A DNA stretch of 64,000 nt from positions 41,977 to 105,976 of the forward strand of contig MNCI01011967.1 of the NCBI GenBank assembly GCA_015680685.1, written 5' to 3'. The DNA is from Gnetum montanum. Taxonomy: Eukaryota > Streptophyta > Gnetopsida > Gnetales > Gnetaceae. The notes under the pieces are model-generated. The model saw only the letters and a list, made by a program, of their open reading frames with translations. It was not told the origin of the DNA and searched no databases. A program made the position numbers and the translations under genes. Shown one piece after another: positions 45,373 through 56,455 of the stretch; within the stretch, counting starts at the first letter, position 1; each line of letters starts with the position of its first letter.

Positions 45373-46035
45373 GTAGGGAAAGTAGGCATAAGGCTAAGTG
45401 CTTGCTGTTGAGACATAGGTGCCTAAGTGTTTGTAACTTCATGAAGAGACATAGTTTCTCCCATGAAAGGGTGGAATAATGGGTTTGCATAAGTATGAGG
45501 ACTGAGAGTGTGGTCCGAATCCCCATGTTTGGACTGGGCCACGAAATTATCTTCTTCATCATCATTTTGAGGTTCTATGGTGAATTGGCATGAGGTTTGG
45601 TTCCTTGCCATGAGGAGCTAGGATATAAGTTCATGATGATATTCAGATAGGGAAATCACATTGTATTCTAAGGGGATAAAGTTATGGCCCCCCTATAGAT
45701 GAACTCAAAATGTCATTTTTCTTCCATTTCCACGCGATCAGTGGGCAGGTTGGCTTGGATCTTTACACAAATGAAGTTGTATTGTTTCGGGGTGAGAATT
45801 GTATAGGTGGGGTCTTTGCCTTATAACCTAAGTGATCGACAAGTTGGCCCTTGAAGGTTCAACTCTCCGACGGTGACTATGGATTCAGTTATGGTCATAG
45901 GATTTGAGATTTCAGCATTGAGGTTAGAAATGGGCAATGTTTCTTTGATCTGGGACACTTCCATGTGTGTAACTGGTTTGACTAGCTGAATTTATGTAAA
46001 CAACATATGTGAGCCTAGCTTGAGCAAACTGGGTT

Positions 46036-46443
46036 CAGCGTAAGCAAGCTCAGCATGCTTAACTAGTTCAGCATAAGCAAGCTCAACGTGCATAACTAGT
46101 TCAACGTAAGCAAGCTTAACATGCGTAACTAGTTTCAGCGTAACCAAGCTCAGTGTGTGTAATTGGTTCTAGTGTAAGTAAGCTCAGTGTGCGTAACTGG
46201 GTTCAACGTAAGCAAGCTCAGTGTGCATAACTGGTTTCAACGTAAGAAAGCTTAGCATGCGTAACTAGTTTTAGTGTAAGCAAGCTTAGTGTGCGTAACT
46301 GGGTTCAGCGTAAGCAAGCTCAATGTGCGTAACTGGTTTCATTGTAAGCAAGCTCAGCGTGCATAACTAGTTTCAGTGTAAGAAAGCTCAGTGTGCATAA
46401 CTGGTTTCAGTGTAAGCAAGCTCAGCATGCATAAATCTGCAAC
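46036..46443. repeat. 34-bp tandem array, 12 copies
   Basis: Units follow CAGCGTAAGCAAGCTCAGTG then TGCGTAACTGGTTT with 10-20% variation; 12 units fill 408 bp with almost no length change. The array sits in the element's 5' leader; the second Tat element has a different array at the same place. Confidence 0.9.
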
Positions 46444-46560
46444 ATGAGCAAGCCTAGCACAAACAAGATCAACATTAATGAGGGTTTTGGTTTCAATGCT
46501 TAATTAGTGCAACGTTTCGAATCATGGGGCAGCTAAGGTTTTTTCAAACGGTAAGAGGCC

Positions 46561-46579
46561 CTCCTTCTAGCACCAATGT
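46561..46579 (-). other. Primer-binding site of the Tat element
   Basis: Directly after the 5' LTR (end GTACA at 46581) the minus strand reads AACATTGGTGCTAGAAGGAG. TTGGTGCTAGAAGG is suited to pairing with a tRNA 3' end (after the terminal ACCA), but I cannot assign the tRNA. The second element has a related, decayed CTAGTGCTATAAGAGCCTC. Confidence 0.6.
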
Positions 46580-46580
46580 T

Positions 46581-48574
46581 TGTACTATCTAAAATTGTCG
46601 GCATAAGGTTGGAAGAAAACATACACTGAAAGATCTCCAAAGAGACACAGATGACCCTGCCTTCACATGAGGGCAAGCTGGAAAACAAAAATGAAGGCAT
46701 AGTGCCTTGGATGGTCTGCATGCAGATCAACAAAGGACTTCCCCGATTGTACACTATTGCCTACACTGGGGTTATCGTCACAAAACGTGAAACAAAGAAA
46801 ATGATGTAACACAAAGTAACGTAATGGAACATAACAAAACATAATGAAATGTAACAAAATGTAAACATAAGAAGAATTTATGAAGGAACATGCAATGGAA
46901 CAGAACAATGTAGAAAGTAAATCAGAATAGAACAATGGATGGAAAATAATGAACAATGTTGTATTAATAGACAAGATGTGCACCAGTCAAAATGTCGTTG
47001 TGTTGCAAGTCGAACGTTAAGCTCTGATGCGAGCTATTTACAAGCATTGGGATTCATGTGCATTCAGGCTCAGGATTACTTGTTTTCTTGCTTCAAATTT
47101 TTCCAACCACGTTTATGTCCATGAACAAGGTATTTATGCATTTGTCTAAGCCTAGGAGTAGGAATGAATGAAATTGATGATCGCGAGATGAGAGAAAAAT
47201 GGATCGCATGACAGGTGTACATGGGAAAACTATGTTCTAGACCAGGTGCACTGTATCTTACAATGCAAGCTAGCTTATGCCCATGGAAGTAGCGTAAGGG
47301 CTTAACAAGCTCACAATGGTGAAGCTTACAATGAATTTGCAATTAAAATTTGACTCTGGCTTACTTGGAACTTCATGGTCTCTTGGATCGACTGCTGCAA
47401 GACGTTGATTTGAAATGTTTTTTGTTTCACCAAGGCTATTAGCGTGAGTTGACCTTGCCTTGGCATTTCTTCGGTGTGTGTCTGAAATGTTTTAGGCCAC
47501 TTTTGGCAGCTCACGTTGGGATCACACTATCAACATAACCTTAGCGTGACCTGGGCGTGAGCTAGTTAAAATGGTCCATTTCGCACCGAATCTTAATTTT
47601 GAGGCCTATCCTTCAAGTATAACTATTGCCTGCCCTTGGGGGCCACCTATATGCTGATTTTGAGCCTGTTGGTACTTGATTTGAGTCATCTTGGTAACTC
47701 ACACTGGGCTCACATTATCAGCATGACTCCAACGTGACCCATGCGTGACTTGGGCATGAGCTAGTTATAATGGTTCATTTCGCATCGAATCCTGATTTTT
47801 GAGGCCTGTCCTTCAAGTGTAATTGCTGCCTACCCTTGGGGGCCACCTATATGCTAATTTTGAGCCTATTTGTACTTGATTTGATCCATCTTGGTAACTC
47901 ACGCTGGGCTCATGCTGTCAGCGTGACTCCAGCGTGACCCAGGCGTGACCTGGGCGTGAGCTAGGCGTGACCCAGGCATCACCAAGCCAAAATGCCCTAT
48001 GTTACACTCGAACTTTGATTTTTTTTGGAGCCTATTAACAAGTAGAACTATTTCCTATTCTTAGAAGTTGAGTTGATGCTGAAATTGTGCTTGGGACTGC
48101 TTGTTTAGACCAATTTCTGTTTGGTCATGCTGGGCTCACGCTCCAGCGTGACCCCAGCATGACCTAGGCGTGACTTGGGCATAAGCAGTGAAAATAGTGT
48201 ATTTTCAAGCCTGAAATCAGGATTCTGACGGCTGGGAACCTGGGGTAACCATTAGTAGACCTTTAGGGTAACTTGTACCTTCAAAATAAGGCCATTTTAA
48301 CACTATTTTGAGGCTATTTTGAGTCACTCACACTAGACTCATGCGAGACTCACATTGCCAGTGTGACCTGGGTGTGACCTCACCGTGAGTAGCAAGATTT
48401 GTGCGATTTTGACTTGAGATCTTGGATTTTGGATGTTGAAACTTGGAGCAGCCATGCGTGGACCCCAAGGGGGCCTTTCCCATTCAAATTAAGGCTTTTT
48501 TTACCTTAGTCAATTGGTTTTCGCTTGAGTCGTTCCTGTTTCAAAGTGTTAGCCTAAAATTTTATGGTGTTTCA
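46581..48574 (-). repeat. 5' LTR of the large Tat element
   Basis: Homologous to 28676-30602. Element sense starts TGAAACACCATAAAAT at 48574 and ends at 46581 with GTACA. The AATAG duplication follows at 48575. The two LTRs differ at many sites by eye, so the insertion is old. Holds a 199-bp internal duplication. Confidence 0.9.
47561..47959. repeat. 199-bp internal duplication in the 5' LTR
   Basis: GAGCTAGTTA(A/T)AATGGT starts at 47559 and again 199 bp later (47758); both blocks continue with CATTTCGCA, a TTTTGAGGCCT block, GGGGGCCACCTATATGCT and TTGGTAACTCAC. The partner LTR has only one such block, with a foreign segment next to it. Confidence 0.8.
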
Positions 48575-48579
48575 AATAG
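48575..48579. repeat. Target-site duplication, right
   Basis: AATAG, identical to 28671-28675. Confidence 0.9.
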
Positions 48580-49620
48580 CTAGAGGGATATATTAACACT
48601 AAAAAGAAAAATCATGAGTATTAGCTACAGGAAGATTTAGATGACCTAAAAAAAGTCCCCAAGATATGGTACACTAAGCTCAATTCATATTTAGTTGAAA
48701 ATGGGTATTTGAAAGCTCTAGTAGACATTACTCTTTACACTAAAAAGGATAATATAGGATTTTTTGGTATTAAGATTTATGTTGATGACGTAATATTTGG
48801 AGGAATAAGCTTATATTTAGGAAAACAATTTTTTGAACTATGAAATCAAAATTTAAAATGTCTATGATATGTCAACTATTTCATTTTCTATGTCTACATA
48901 TTGAATAGCTTAGGGATGGAACCTTCATTTTTCAAATAAAGTATGTTTAACAAATGCTTAAGCATTTTGGCTTGATAGAAGCTAAAACTTGTGAAACTCC
49001 TATTAGCACAAGTGTATACCTCTGTAAGGATGAAAATGAAAAGAACATTGATGCTACACAATATAGATCCATTATGGAAAGCTTGCATTATGCTACATCC
49101 AACAAGCCTGATATAGCTTTCACAATAGGCTTGATTTCTATATTTTAGTCAAAATTGAAAGAATCATACTTCATTACAACCAAAATAATTTTATGGTATC
49201 TAAAAGGCATAGCTAGTCATGAGCTATGGTATCCAAAAAGAAAGACTTCTCAGTTAAAATCTTTAATAGATGTAGATTGGATAGGAAATAAAGGTGAATG
49301 GAAATCCATTAGTAGTAATTGTCACTTTTTTTGTAATCGACTAGTATCATGGTTGAGTAAGAAGCAAAATTTTATAGTCTTATCTTTGACTAAAGCTGAA
49401 TATGTTGTAGCCTTGTACTATTGCACACAAATTCTTTGGATGAGGAAACTATTCAAGCTTTTTGGTATAGCATTCTCTAATCCAATAACTATTCATTGTG
49501 ATAATAATGATGTTGTCTCTATCTCTAAAATAAACATATTAAAATCAAATATCATTTTCTCTAAGATCAAGTAGAGTCACAAATAGTAAAATTATCAAAT
49601 ATTTCATCCAAAGAACAAAA
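48580..49620 (+). pseudogene. pol: Copia RT (second part) and RNase H
   Basis: Continues the frame of 28312-28675: LEGYINTKKK, then PKIWYTKLNSYLVENGYLK and FFGIKIYVDDVIFGG, with the RT catalytic YVDD intact (about 48770-48795). 48954-49145 reads MLKHFGLIEAKTCETPIS and YATSNKPDIAFTIGL; RNase H (49155-49570) reads LIDVDWIGNKGEWKSISSN, LVSWLSKKQNFIVLSLTKAE and YCTQILWMRKL, the copia RNase H pattern (D-x-D-W-x-G...S-W-x-S-K-K-Q...A-E-Y). The family is SIRE/Maximus-like by these phrases. Stops and shifts are scattered; a stop ends it at 49572. Confidence 0.85.
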
Positions 49621-50027
49621 AGTAGACATTTTTATAAAGTATTTAGATAAGAAAATATTTTTATATGTAAGAACATTGCTGGGTGTGGCTACTTTACCTT
49701 GATAGGATTACTTATCTTCCTTTTCATGTTAATTTAGGAATTTTATTTAAGCTAATGAGTTTTATTGTAGGGGAATTATGTATGTTTTACTTTAATTTTG
49801 GCCAAGCTCTTATGATTTTCTCCATGCTTTCCTATTGCATGTTAGTTTTTTTTAGCTATATCTTTTGCTTTGTATGTTTTGATCTTGATTGATTTAATTT
49901 GGATTGATTTTACCTAGTTGTATACTAAATTTGAGCATGTAGCTACTTGTGTTGTAATTTGTAAGCTTTGTATATGTGTTGACTTTGAGTGATCTTATTC
50001 TAGCTAATGATATGAGCTCTCCAAATC
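49621..50027 (+). other. Copia 3' untranslated segment
   Basis: About 400 AT-rich bp between RNase H and the polypurine tract with no domain. SIRE-type elements can have extra sequence here; nothing recognisable remains. Confidence 0.45.
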
Positions 50028-50042
50028 TCAAAAAGGGAAGAT
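50028..50042 (+). other. Copia polypurine tract
   Basis: TCAAAAAGGGAAGAT followed by TATTGGGTATTTTGAGC corresponds to the usual copia arrangement AAAAAGGGGGAGATTG then TGTTGGGTATTTTG. It places the 3' LTR start at about 50043 (TG decayed to TA). Confidence 0.65.
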
Positions 50043-50545
50043 TATTGGGTATTTTGAGCTTGGTTGTGCTAGTTTGCATGGATTTGAGATTTCATCTTAT
50101 CTTTCACAAGGGATCTTCTATTCATGTCATTTTTTTGCCACATCAACTTATAGAACTAGCTATTAGAACCATTTTTAGTTCTACAAAGCCTAACCAAAAT
50201 GGTTCTACTAGCTCTGCATCACAAAGGCTTCAAATTATTTCATCTAACTCAATAAGTGCAAAAATAGATGAAATGAAGCTCAGCATCATGTATGCTAAAA
50301 TATTTTTATCCAACTCAATATTAGGCTTTAGAACCAAATTGTAGAACTATTTGTGGTTCTACAAATGACTCCTCCAATCAACTTTGCCACATTAGCTTTT
50401 AAAATGAGTGCTTATTTAGAATTAGCTTTAGAACCATTTCTTGGTTCTACAAAAGCTTGTAGAAAATAGCTCTACCTCATCTTCTTCTTCTCTATGCATG
50501 TGAGACATGGTGGATCAAGCTTAGCTTGTTTTTAAATACATGCAT

Positions 50546-51130
50546 TTTTAGATTTTTAATTCACCTTAGCATAAACTTTAAAACCATTTTTTAGTCCTAT
50601 AGGAGAACCACTAGCATCAAATAATATTAACTTGCCACATTAGTTTGCTATTACAATCATTTTTGATTCTATAAGAGCTCTCTTAATCAGTTCTATGATG
50701 TCATCTTACTAATTAGTTTAGTGGGGCCAAGTTTAGAAGCATGTATATTTTGAAATTTCAATCTAGCTTAGCTTTTAAGATAAGCTCTAGAACTATTTTT
50801 ATTTTACAAGATCTCTCTTAATTGGTTCTATCATGTTAGCTTACTAATCAGTTTAGTGAAGCCAATTCTAGAAGCATGTTTATTTTGAAATTTTAATCTA
50901 ACTTAGCTTTTAAGGTCAGCTCTAGAACTAATTTTAGTTTATGAGAGCTCTCTTAATTAGTTTTATCATGTTAGCTTACTAATCAGTTTAGTGGGGCCAA
51001 GTTCATAAGCATGTGTATTTTAAAATTTTAATCTAGCTTAGCTTTCAAGATCAACTCTAGAAATATTTTGGGTTTACAAGATATATTTCATTTGGTTCTA
51101 CCACATCAGCTCTCTTACCCTTTTTTCGAT
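50546..51130. repeat. 135-bp tandem array in the copia LTR
   Basis: The block TCTTAAT-(C/T)-(A/G)GTT-TAT-ATGT onward begins at 50681, 50816 and 50951, and in more decayed form at 51086: spacing 135 each. A weaker unit precedes 50681. Units contain TTAGCTTACTAATCAGTTTA and AGAAGCATGT(A/T)TATTT. Confidence 0.85.
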
Positions 51131-51290
51131 AGGGCCAAGCTAAGTAAATATCATGTTCATCTCTCCGTTTTTTTTGGCTCAACACAACTCTTTTAAAAAC
51201 AAACTATAGAATCATTTAAAAAAATTGATTCTAAAAAAGCTCATATGCCACATCAATCATTAGAATTAAAAGAATCTTTAGGAGAAAACA

Positions 51291-51454
51291 TTTTCTATAA
51301 AGCTTAGCAATATATTAGTATTATCAACTAGGCACAAAAAAAGAGGGGAAGAAAAAGCTCATCATAAAATTTTTTTCTAAAAAGCTTAGTAATATATTAG
51401 TATTATCAGCGAGGCACAAAAAAAGAGAGAAAGAGAAAGCTCATTATAAAGAAT
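51291..51454. repeat. 82-bp tandem duplication
   Basis: AAAGCTTAG(C/T)AATATATTAG starts at about 51299 and 51381 and both copies continue through GGCACAAAAAAAGAG and AAAGCTCAT. It lies between the 135-bp array and the second Tat element. Confidence 0.85.
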
Positions 51455-51777
51455 GACTCTTCTCAACCTATTTTTCAGTAAATTAGTCTTTTAGAACCAA
51501 AAATTAGTTCTGCAGATCTAAATTTTACAATAATCAAATCTTAAATTTTTTCTCTAAATTTTAGGCTCTTTCAAGATAGGTTATGCTAGGTCAATAATTT
51601 AAAAAATGAGCTTACATCTCCCATTAAGTTAAAGCTATAGAAAAATGGGATTAAGCCATGAAAAAAAATCTTTATTTATAGTAAAATCTCATCTCATCTA
51701 AAAACACCATGAAAGGAAGCATTGAAATACAATAAAGCTTAGATTGCAAAGGGATATTATATGAAAAAGCTAAAGTT

Positions 51778-53315
51778 TGTACTATTATAGAAGTATTGGA
51801 GCTAGAAATTTTACTTGCCTAAACAAAAACCAAAAAATCAAAGTGCTAGAATATCTTTAACCTCGAATCCTAATGGCCTCCAAAAATAGGATTCAAGGCA
51901 TCCTAGATAGTTTGGCTGATCACCTAGAGACTTATGAAAGTGTAAATGAAAAAAACAATAAAAACATAAACATAAACATAGATGAAATTCAAAATTAAAA
52001 CATAAATGGAAATGAAGTTGAAGTTGTAGATCTTGAATGAAAATAGGCACAAAAATGAAAACATAAACTAAAATTTGCACAACATGAATTATAACTTTAT
52101 TTAAATTGAAAATAAAGAATAAGGTTCACAAAGTACATATTTTATGCCAAGTGTGCATGGTTTCACCACTGAAGAGTTTGAAATTCATTGGAACTTTCAA
52201 TTTACACTTGAAGCTCCATGATCTGGATGTTTCCTCACTTCCATTTCTAGCAAATCTTCTTGGTTTACAACGAGGTATGGAATTGTGGCTATGGGATGGT
52301 GTCACTACTTTGGGGCAATGAGAGCATGTAGGAGTCTTTTTGCCTAGTGTAGTACCAATTTTGTTTCCATAGTAGTTGCAAGGTGGTAAAGGCTTTTTGG
52401 TTGTAAAATGTAAAAATTGCTACTGCATGTGTCTAGTTGGGAATAGAAGAAAGTATCTACATTGGGTTTTTATAGGATGGATTTGGCTATTTTTTGGTTC
52501 AATACACCACTATCATGATTGTTAACAAATTGGTGTCAATTTGCAAGTTATAATGGTTACAATTTTAAGCATAGTTACCATTTATAGTAAGTTTGGAATA
52601 TACTATAGTCACAAAACCCATCCATTTACTATAAATACTAAATGAACTTTTGTAACTATGTTGGCACTATCCTTATTATGCTGGTTTTGGTGGACTACAT
52701 TGAGGTTGTTGGGAATGTCAAAAATTGGTGGAAAATGGGGAGAGAGTTGGAAACTACAGAAATGGTGGAGTTCATTAGAAAATGTTAAACCTAGTGGGAA
52801 ATGTTGTCTACACTCGCCATTGAAGACTTGGGATGACTACACTAGCCATAATTGGGAAAATGAAAATTTCAAAAATTCTAATGGTGCACTTCTACTAGGT
52901 CTTGGTGGTGACTATGCTAGCTACTATTATCTTCTCTTCAAAATTATCCTTTCCATCTACTGTAGCACCATATCTACTACAACACCATGTCTACTACAGT
53001 ACCATGTCTACTATAGCATCATGTTGGAATTAATGGCTCTAGTGTAGTTGGAGCTATACCCCTACAAAAACCCATGGAAATACTAATTTTAGCCTTTCCC
53101 AAGGCATTTTAGCCTTCCCAAACCCAAATATAGACATGAGGTTCCCTTTCCTACTTGGGAAGTGAGACAACAACAACTCTTAAAGCATTTTTTGGTCCCA
53201 GAAAGTTGAAGTATGAAAGATTGTAGCTCATGGACTACATATCTCAAATTTACAATGAATCCTTACCTCAAGTTGAGAAATGAAGGTTACAACATGAATT
53301 TTTGATGGTATTTCA
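51778..53315 (-). repeat. 3' LTR of the second Tat element
   Basis: Matches 60641-62131 over most of its length (for example GAAATGAAGTTGAAGTTGTAG, AACTATAACTTTAT, CACTTGAAGCT). Element sense starts TGAAATACCATC at 53315 and ends TACA at 51778. It carries about four 17-bp units of the TCTACTACAGTACCATG type at 52955-53025. Confidence 0.85.
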
Positions 53316-53381
53316 TTGGTTCTTCTTTGTTGATGTCTATAGGATTGACCCAAGAGACATCGACAAAGAATACAAAACACC
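53307..53381. promoter_or_regulatory. Inverted repeat across polypurine tract/3' LTR junction, second element
   Basis: 16-bp arms TTCTTTGTTGATGTCT (53323-53338) and AGACATCGACAAAGAA (53355-53370) differ at one base; outside them GGTATTTCA (53307-53315) and CAAAACACC (53373-53381) pair partly. Same position and length as 30594-30670 in the first element. Confidence 0.75.
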
Positions 53382-54290
53382 ATTGTAGGTCCATCACTGA
53401 TGTTCCCTCTCCATTCTTGATTCAGTAGTATTGAACCATGTCCAAGAGTGCTCATGATGATTAGGTAAGGTTATGATAGGGTAATAGGTGATAAGGTGAT
53501 ATTTGGCTACAAGGAGATGATTACATGGGCTAAGAATGATTTTCAAATGTTAACATCATGGCTATGATGTAGCACAAACATGTTGGTCAATCCATTTTAG
53601 CTTCACACTTCATGTTTTGAAGTGTGGTTCACTCAGAAAATGTGTTTGAGGAACCAACATCTCGCTCCTAGGTTTCTTTGGCTACTGGGCTCCTCCCTTT
53701 GCATGTTTGGAGCTATTGATCTATCCTTTAGGCTTCATTGGCCGTTTGGCTTCTTAGTAATGTTTTTTTGGGTGAAACCTTCATTGGGTTTTTTTTCCAA
53801 AGACAGTTTTGATTTGGTTTTCCTATTGAGTGGCATGTGTTACATTCAATGGCATAGATGGTTTGCCACTAAATGAGATGTGTTACATTCAAGTGGACTT
53901 GGTGGTTTTCCCATTGAATAAGGTGTGCTACACTCAATGGTCTTGATAGTGGAACATGATGAAGGGATGTCATATGACTGTAGTGCACAAGTGTCAAACA
54001 TTAGTCAACATTGTCATCCAAGGTAAGAAAGGCTATAGGATTAGGCTCAATGGAATGGTAATGGAAATGACATGAGACAAAAAATCTTGGCATGGTAGGA
54101 TAAACACATCAAATCTTGCACATCAAGGTCTCATGGTGACTTACTGCAATGATGATTTTCATCTCCATGATGACTCCAGGCTTCACCCTCCAAGCACAAC
54201 TCCAAGAGAACAAGAAAAATCAAGCAAAGAAAACATGTCATCATGTTACAATGTATATGGCTACATAGAATGATAAGTAAAACTAAGCTA
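53382..54290 (-). other. 3' UTR of the second Tat element
   Basis: Noncoding. AGGCTTCACCCTCCAAGCAC and ACAACTCCAAGAGAACAAG near 54180-54215 match 31470-31520 in the large element. It also contains a TTGGCTTCTT...CATTCAATGG-type duplicated phrase (53815-53945; the words GTGTTACATTCAA and TGTGCTACACTCAATGG). Confidence 0.55.
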
Positions 54291-55855
54291 CCAAGGAGGC
54301 TTTAGTTGTATCTAATAAATTTCCATTACCATTTGATATCATGTTCTCTTTCAAGTTTCTATCTCCCATATTCAAAACCTACAATGCTAGAACTTGTTCT
54401 TGTAAATCCTCTAGTTTCTCAATGGGAATCAAAGGAATTAGAGGAGGTTCATGAAAATCCTTATTTTTGTTAGTTTCTTGAGGCTATACAAGGCACAATG
54501 GGATAGTAAATAGGTGTGGGTAAATTGCTTTAAGATTCCTCACTCCATGCTAACTTTCAATCCTCACGTCTTCACTCTTGTCCCTAGCGACAACTTGCCA
54601 CAATAGATTTAAAATAAACCTAGGAGGCTGCTTCAAGTAGTTTGTGGTGAATTTAAAATTTCTTGTGATCTTTGTGCTAAGGGAGTAACATCAAATCCTA
54701 GGAGTGTTTCAAAATTCACTTTTTCAAAGGCAATGTATTTTTTTAAAGCTTGTAACAGATCTTGCAATTCAATCTACCTAGCATGAAATGAGGGTTCTTC
54801 TACAATGAAGATTCTTACTTGAAAAAGATTATTTTCAAAAGCCCATCTCACTTGCCTAGCAGGTGGACTATTAGAGGTAGTTCTTGGCTCTTCATTAGCA
54901 ATTTTGTTTGAAAGTCTCAATGAATTAGTCATAGGCAATGCTTTCATATCTTCTAGTAAATTTATTGTGAAGCTCTTAAATTAGATAAAAAATTAATCAA
55001 GTAGATGAGATTTTTACAAAGACCCTTGGTTTTGATTAAGAGATCATAGTTGATAAATAAATTTTTAGGAATTCAATGATGTTGATTAAAGATTATTATT
55101 ATTTTATTTGGGCTATCCATAACTATCATAATATCAACATATAGTATTTATAATTTTTTAAAGTAGGAGAATATTTCAAAGTTTTTCCTCAGGTTTCTTA
55201 AATATTCTTTCCCTCATTTTGAAATAATGAAAACCTTGGGCAAGTATCATGGGCATGTGAAAGCTTCTTAGTTTGATGCTTAAGCTTCACCAATATGTCA
55301 TATCCTCCATAAATACAATCACATTTCAACTAATCGTGACACCACTAGGTGATCTTTGTATTGCATATCCATTTGCTTTTCCTTGGTAAATAGTAAACAA
55401 GAAATTTGGCAATAACCTAAGAGCTTGTTGCTAGGTAGCTTATTGCATCTTTGATCATAGAAATTCCTTCTTCCACCTTTTGGAAAAGTGATTTTACATC
55501 ACTTCTAACTTCATCAAGACCCTATTTTAGCTCTAGCTCCATTAGCAATGCTACCAAGCATGCAGCATCCCTAAGAAAAAATAATTTTGTCCCTTTCTCC
55601 ACAAGAGATGGATGATGTCATTGTAAGAGATAACATTCCCAAAATCATATATTTATAAGTTCCAATCCACTATGCAGCATAGAGGTATACAGGCTTTGAA
55701 CAAGTTGCTAAAATAAAAGTACATCCATCTTTATTCATTATGCTTGCAATTTGCTTATTATCTAATTATTTTCATGGGTTGTTTAATGGTTTTAATGATC
55801 ATGTATTATGCTTATAATGATTACTAATTTTTACTCAATTTATTGTTATTTGTAG
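54291..55855. other. Unassigned region of the second Tat element
   Basis: Corresponds by position to where the large element has pol and the antisense gene. No RT or integrase motif. The minus strand at about 54960-54680 reads LEDMKALPMTNSLRLSNKIA and RIFIVEEPSFHAR, LLQALKKYIAFEKVNFETLL, and at about 55560-55430 LDEVRSDVKSLFQKVEEGIS; these look coding but are unrecognised. Possibly extra sequence from another transposon. Confidence 0.35.
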
Positions 55856-55926
55856 GTTCCACGCTATGACATTGATGTAGTTGGTAATGATGTATCTAAT
55901 GAGCCTCCTTTTCCTCCCATGGCTTA
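55856..55926 (+). pseudogene. Relic of the antisense gene's last exon in the second element
   Basis: After a pyrimidine-rich tract ending TTATTTGTAG, a 23-codon frame reads VVGNDVSNEPPFPPMA and stops at 55924-55926. Its counterpart in the large element (41276-41368) also follows an acceptor, contains GANDVEDF...QPPP and lies a similar distance before a TAGTTT array and the protease end. The match is short, so the call is tentative. Confidence 0.45.
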
Positions 55927-56272
55927 ATTTTATGTATTTTTGTGTATGCTAATGACTATGTATTCCTCTTGTTGTTGTATGTTGTAGTACTTTAAACAAT
56001 GCAACTATGGTTAAGGACATTTTATGATCCTTATTTTGGCTAAACACTTTTGGGTTTTTATGTTTTACATTTTTGTTTGCTAAGTTTTTTTCCTCTACAT
56101 TAAGGTTATAAATTAAAACAATACAACTACCAAGTAAAATTTGGTAATGAAGTAAAGAATGTAATAAATTTAAAAGAGGCAAGAGTCTTAAATCAAAAAG
56201 TATGAATAATGTGATAAAGTGAGCATGTCCCAATGTACATACAAATGAGATAAAAGGAAGACCATAAATCCA

Positions 56273-56455
56273 CTAGTTTTAGGCCCTATCATCCTACTAG
56301 TTTTAGGCCTCAATAGGTCATCATTTTACTAGTTTTAGGCCTTGGAAGACCATAATACTGCTAGTTTTAGGCCTTAGTGGGTCATTGGGTTGCTAGTTTT
56401 AGGCTTAGTGGGCCATGATGTTGCTAGTTTTAGGTCTTGGTAGGTTGTGATCCAT
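56273..56455. repeat. About 32-bp TAGTTTTAGGC array
   Basis: CTAGTTTTAGG(C/T) begins at 56273, 56297, 56329, 56361, 56393 and 56423 (spacing 24, 32, 32, 32, 30), mostly followed by CTTAGTGGGTCAT-type wording. It occupies the place of the TAGTTTAA array at 41815-41912 in the large element. Confidence 0.85.

Larger units (their letters stand above)
42691..45611 (-). pseudogene. gag: Gag and gag-protease linker of the Tat element
   Basis: Start ATG at 45611 (MARNQTSCQF). After a Gln/Pro/Thr-rich part (45416-44958, with an N gap), 44882-44478 is open and holds the gag core: LSQLTKYSGEGDPNAHLVTF, SLTGRALDWYRALPRNSI, FVTRFKYNLKPNETLDSL. At 43860-43790 a knuckle-like FCEYHQRNGHGTDYYFILKQ matches the Tat gag C-x2-H...H pattern. 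43710-43215 repeats a PF-I-VP module. 43145-42700 is a linker ending in the protease. Broken by a number of stops; length (about 970 codons with linker) fits Tat gag. Confidence 0.75.
45612..46580 (-). other. 5' leader of the Tat element
   Basis: From the primer site to the gag start. No coding signal. Contains the 34-bp tandem array at 46036-46443. 45612-46035 has short frames without motifs. Confidence 0.6.
28676..48574 (-). mobile_element. 19.9-kb Tat/Ogre-like gypsy element carrying an antisense gene
   Basis: Minus-strand order: 5' LTR (48574-46581), primer site, leader with tandem array, gag, protease, [plus-strand gene], RT, RNase H, second (archaeal-type) RNase H, integrase, 3' UTR with degenerate repeats, polypurine tract, 3' LTR (30602-28676). 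It is flanked by AATAG duplications inside a copia RT gene. The RNase H doublet and RT phrases such as KHLDLVLKHYLKYDLRLNPK mark the Tat lineage. Size, long leader and interrupted protease-RT junction match Ogre-like organisation. Frames are heavily decayed. Confidence 0.85.
50043..51777 (+). repeat. Copia 3' LTR, first part
   Basis: Runs from the polypurine tract to the second Tat element. Interior dominated by 'ttctacaa/agaaccat' wording and by the 135-bp array. It resumes at 62132. The total LTR would be unusually long for copia (about 2.5 kb), partly owing to the tandem arrays. Confidence 0.5.

Noticed and set aside
46036-46443. CRISPR-like array of 34-bp units
   Set aside because: Units are contiguous with no unique spacers, lie in a retrotransposon leader, and the DNA is plant nuclear.
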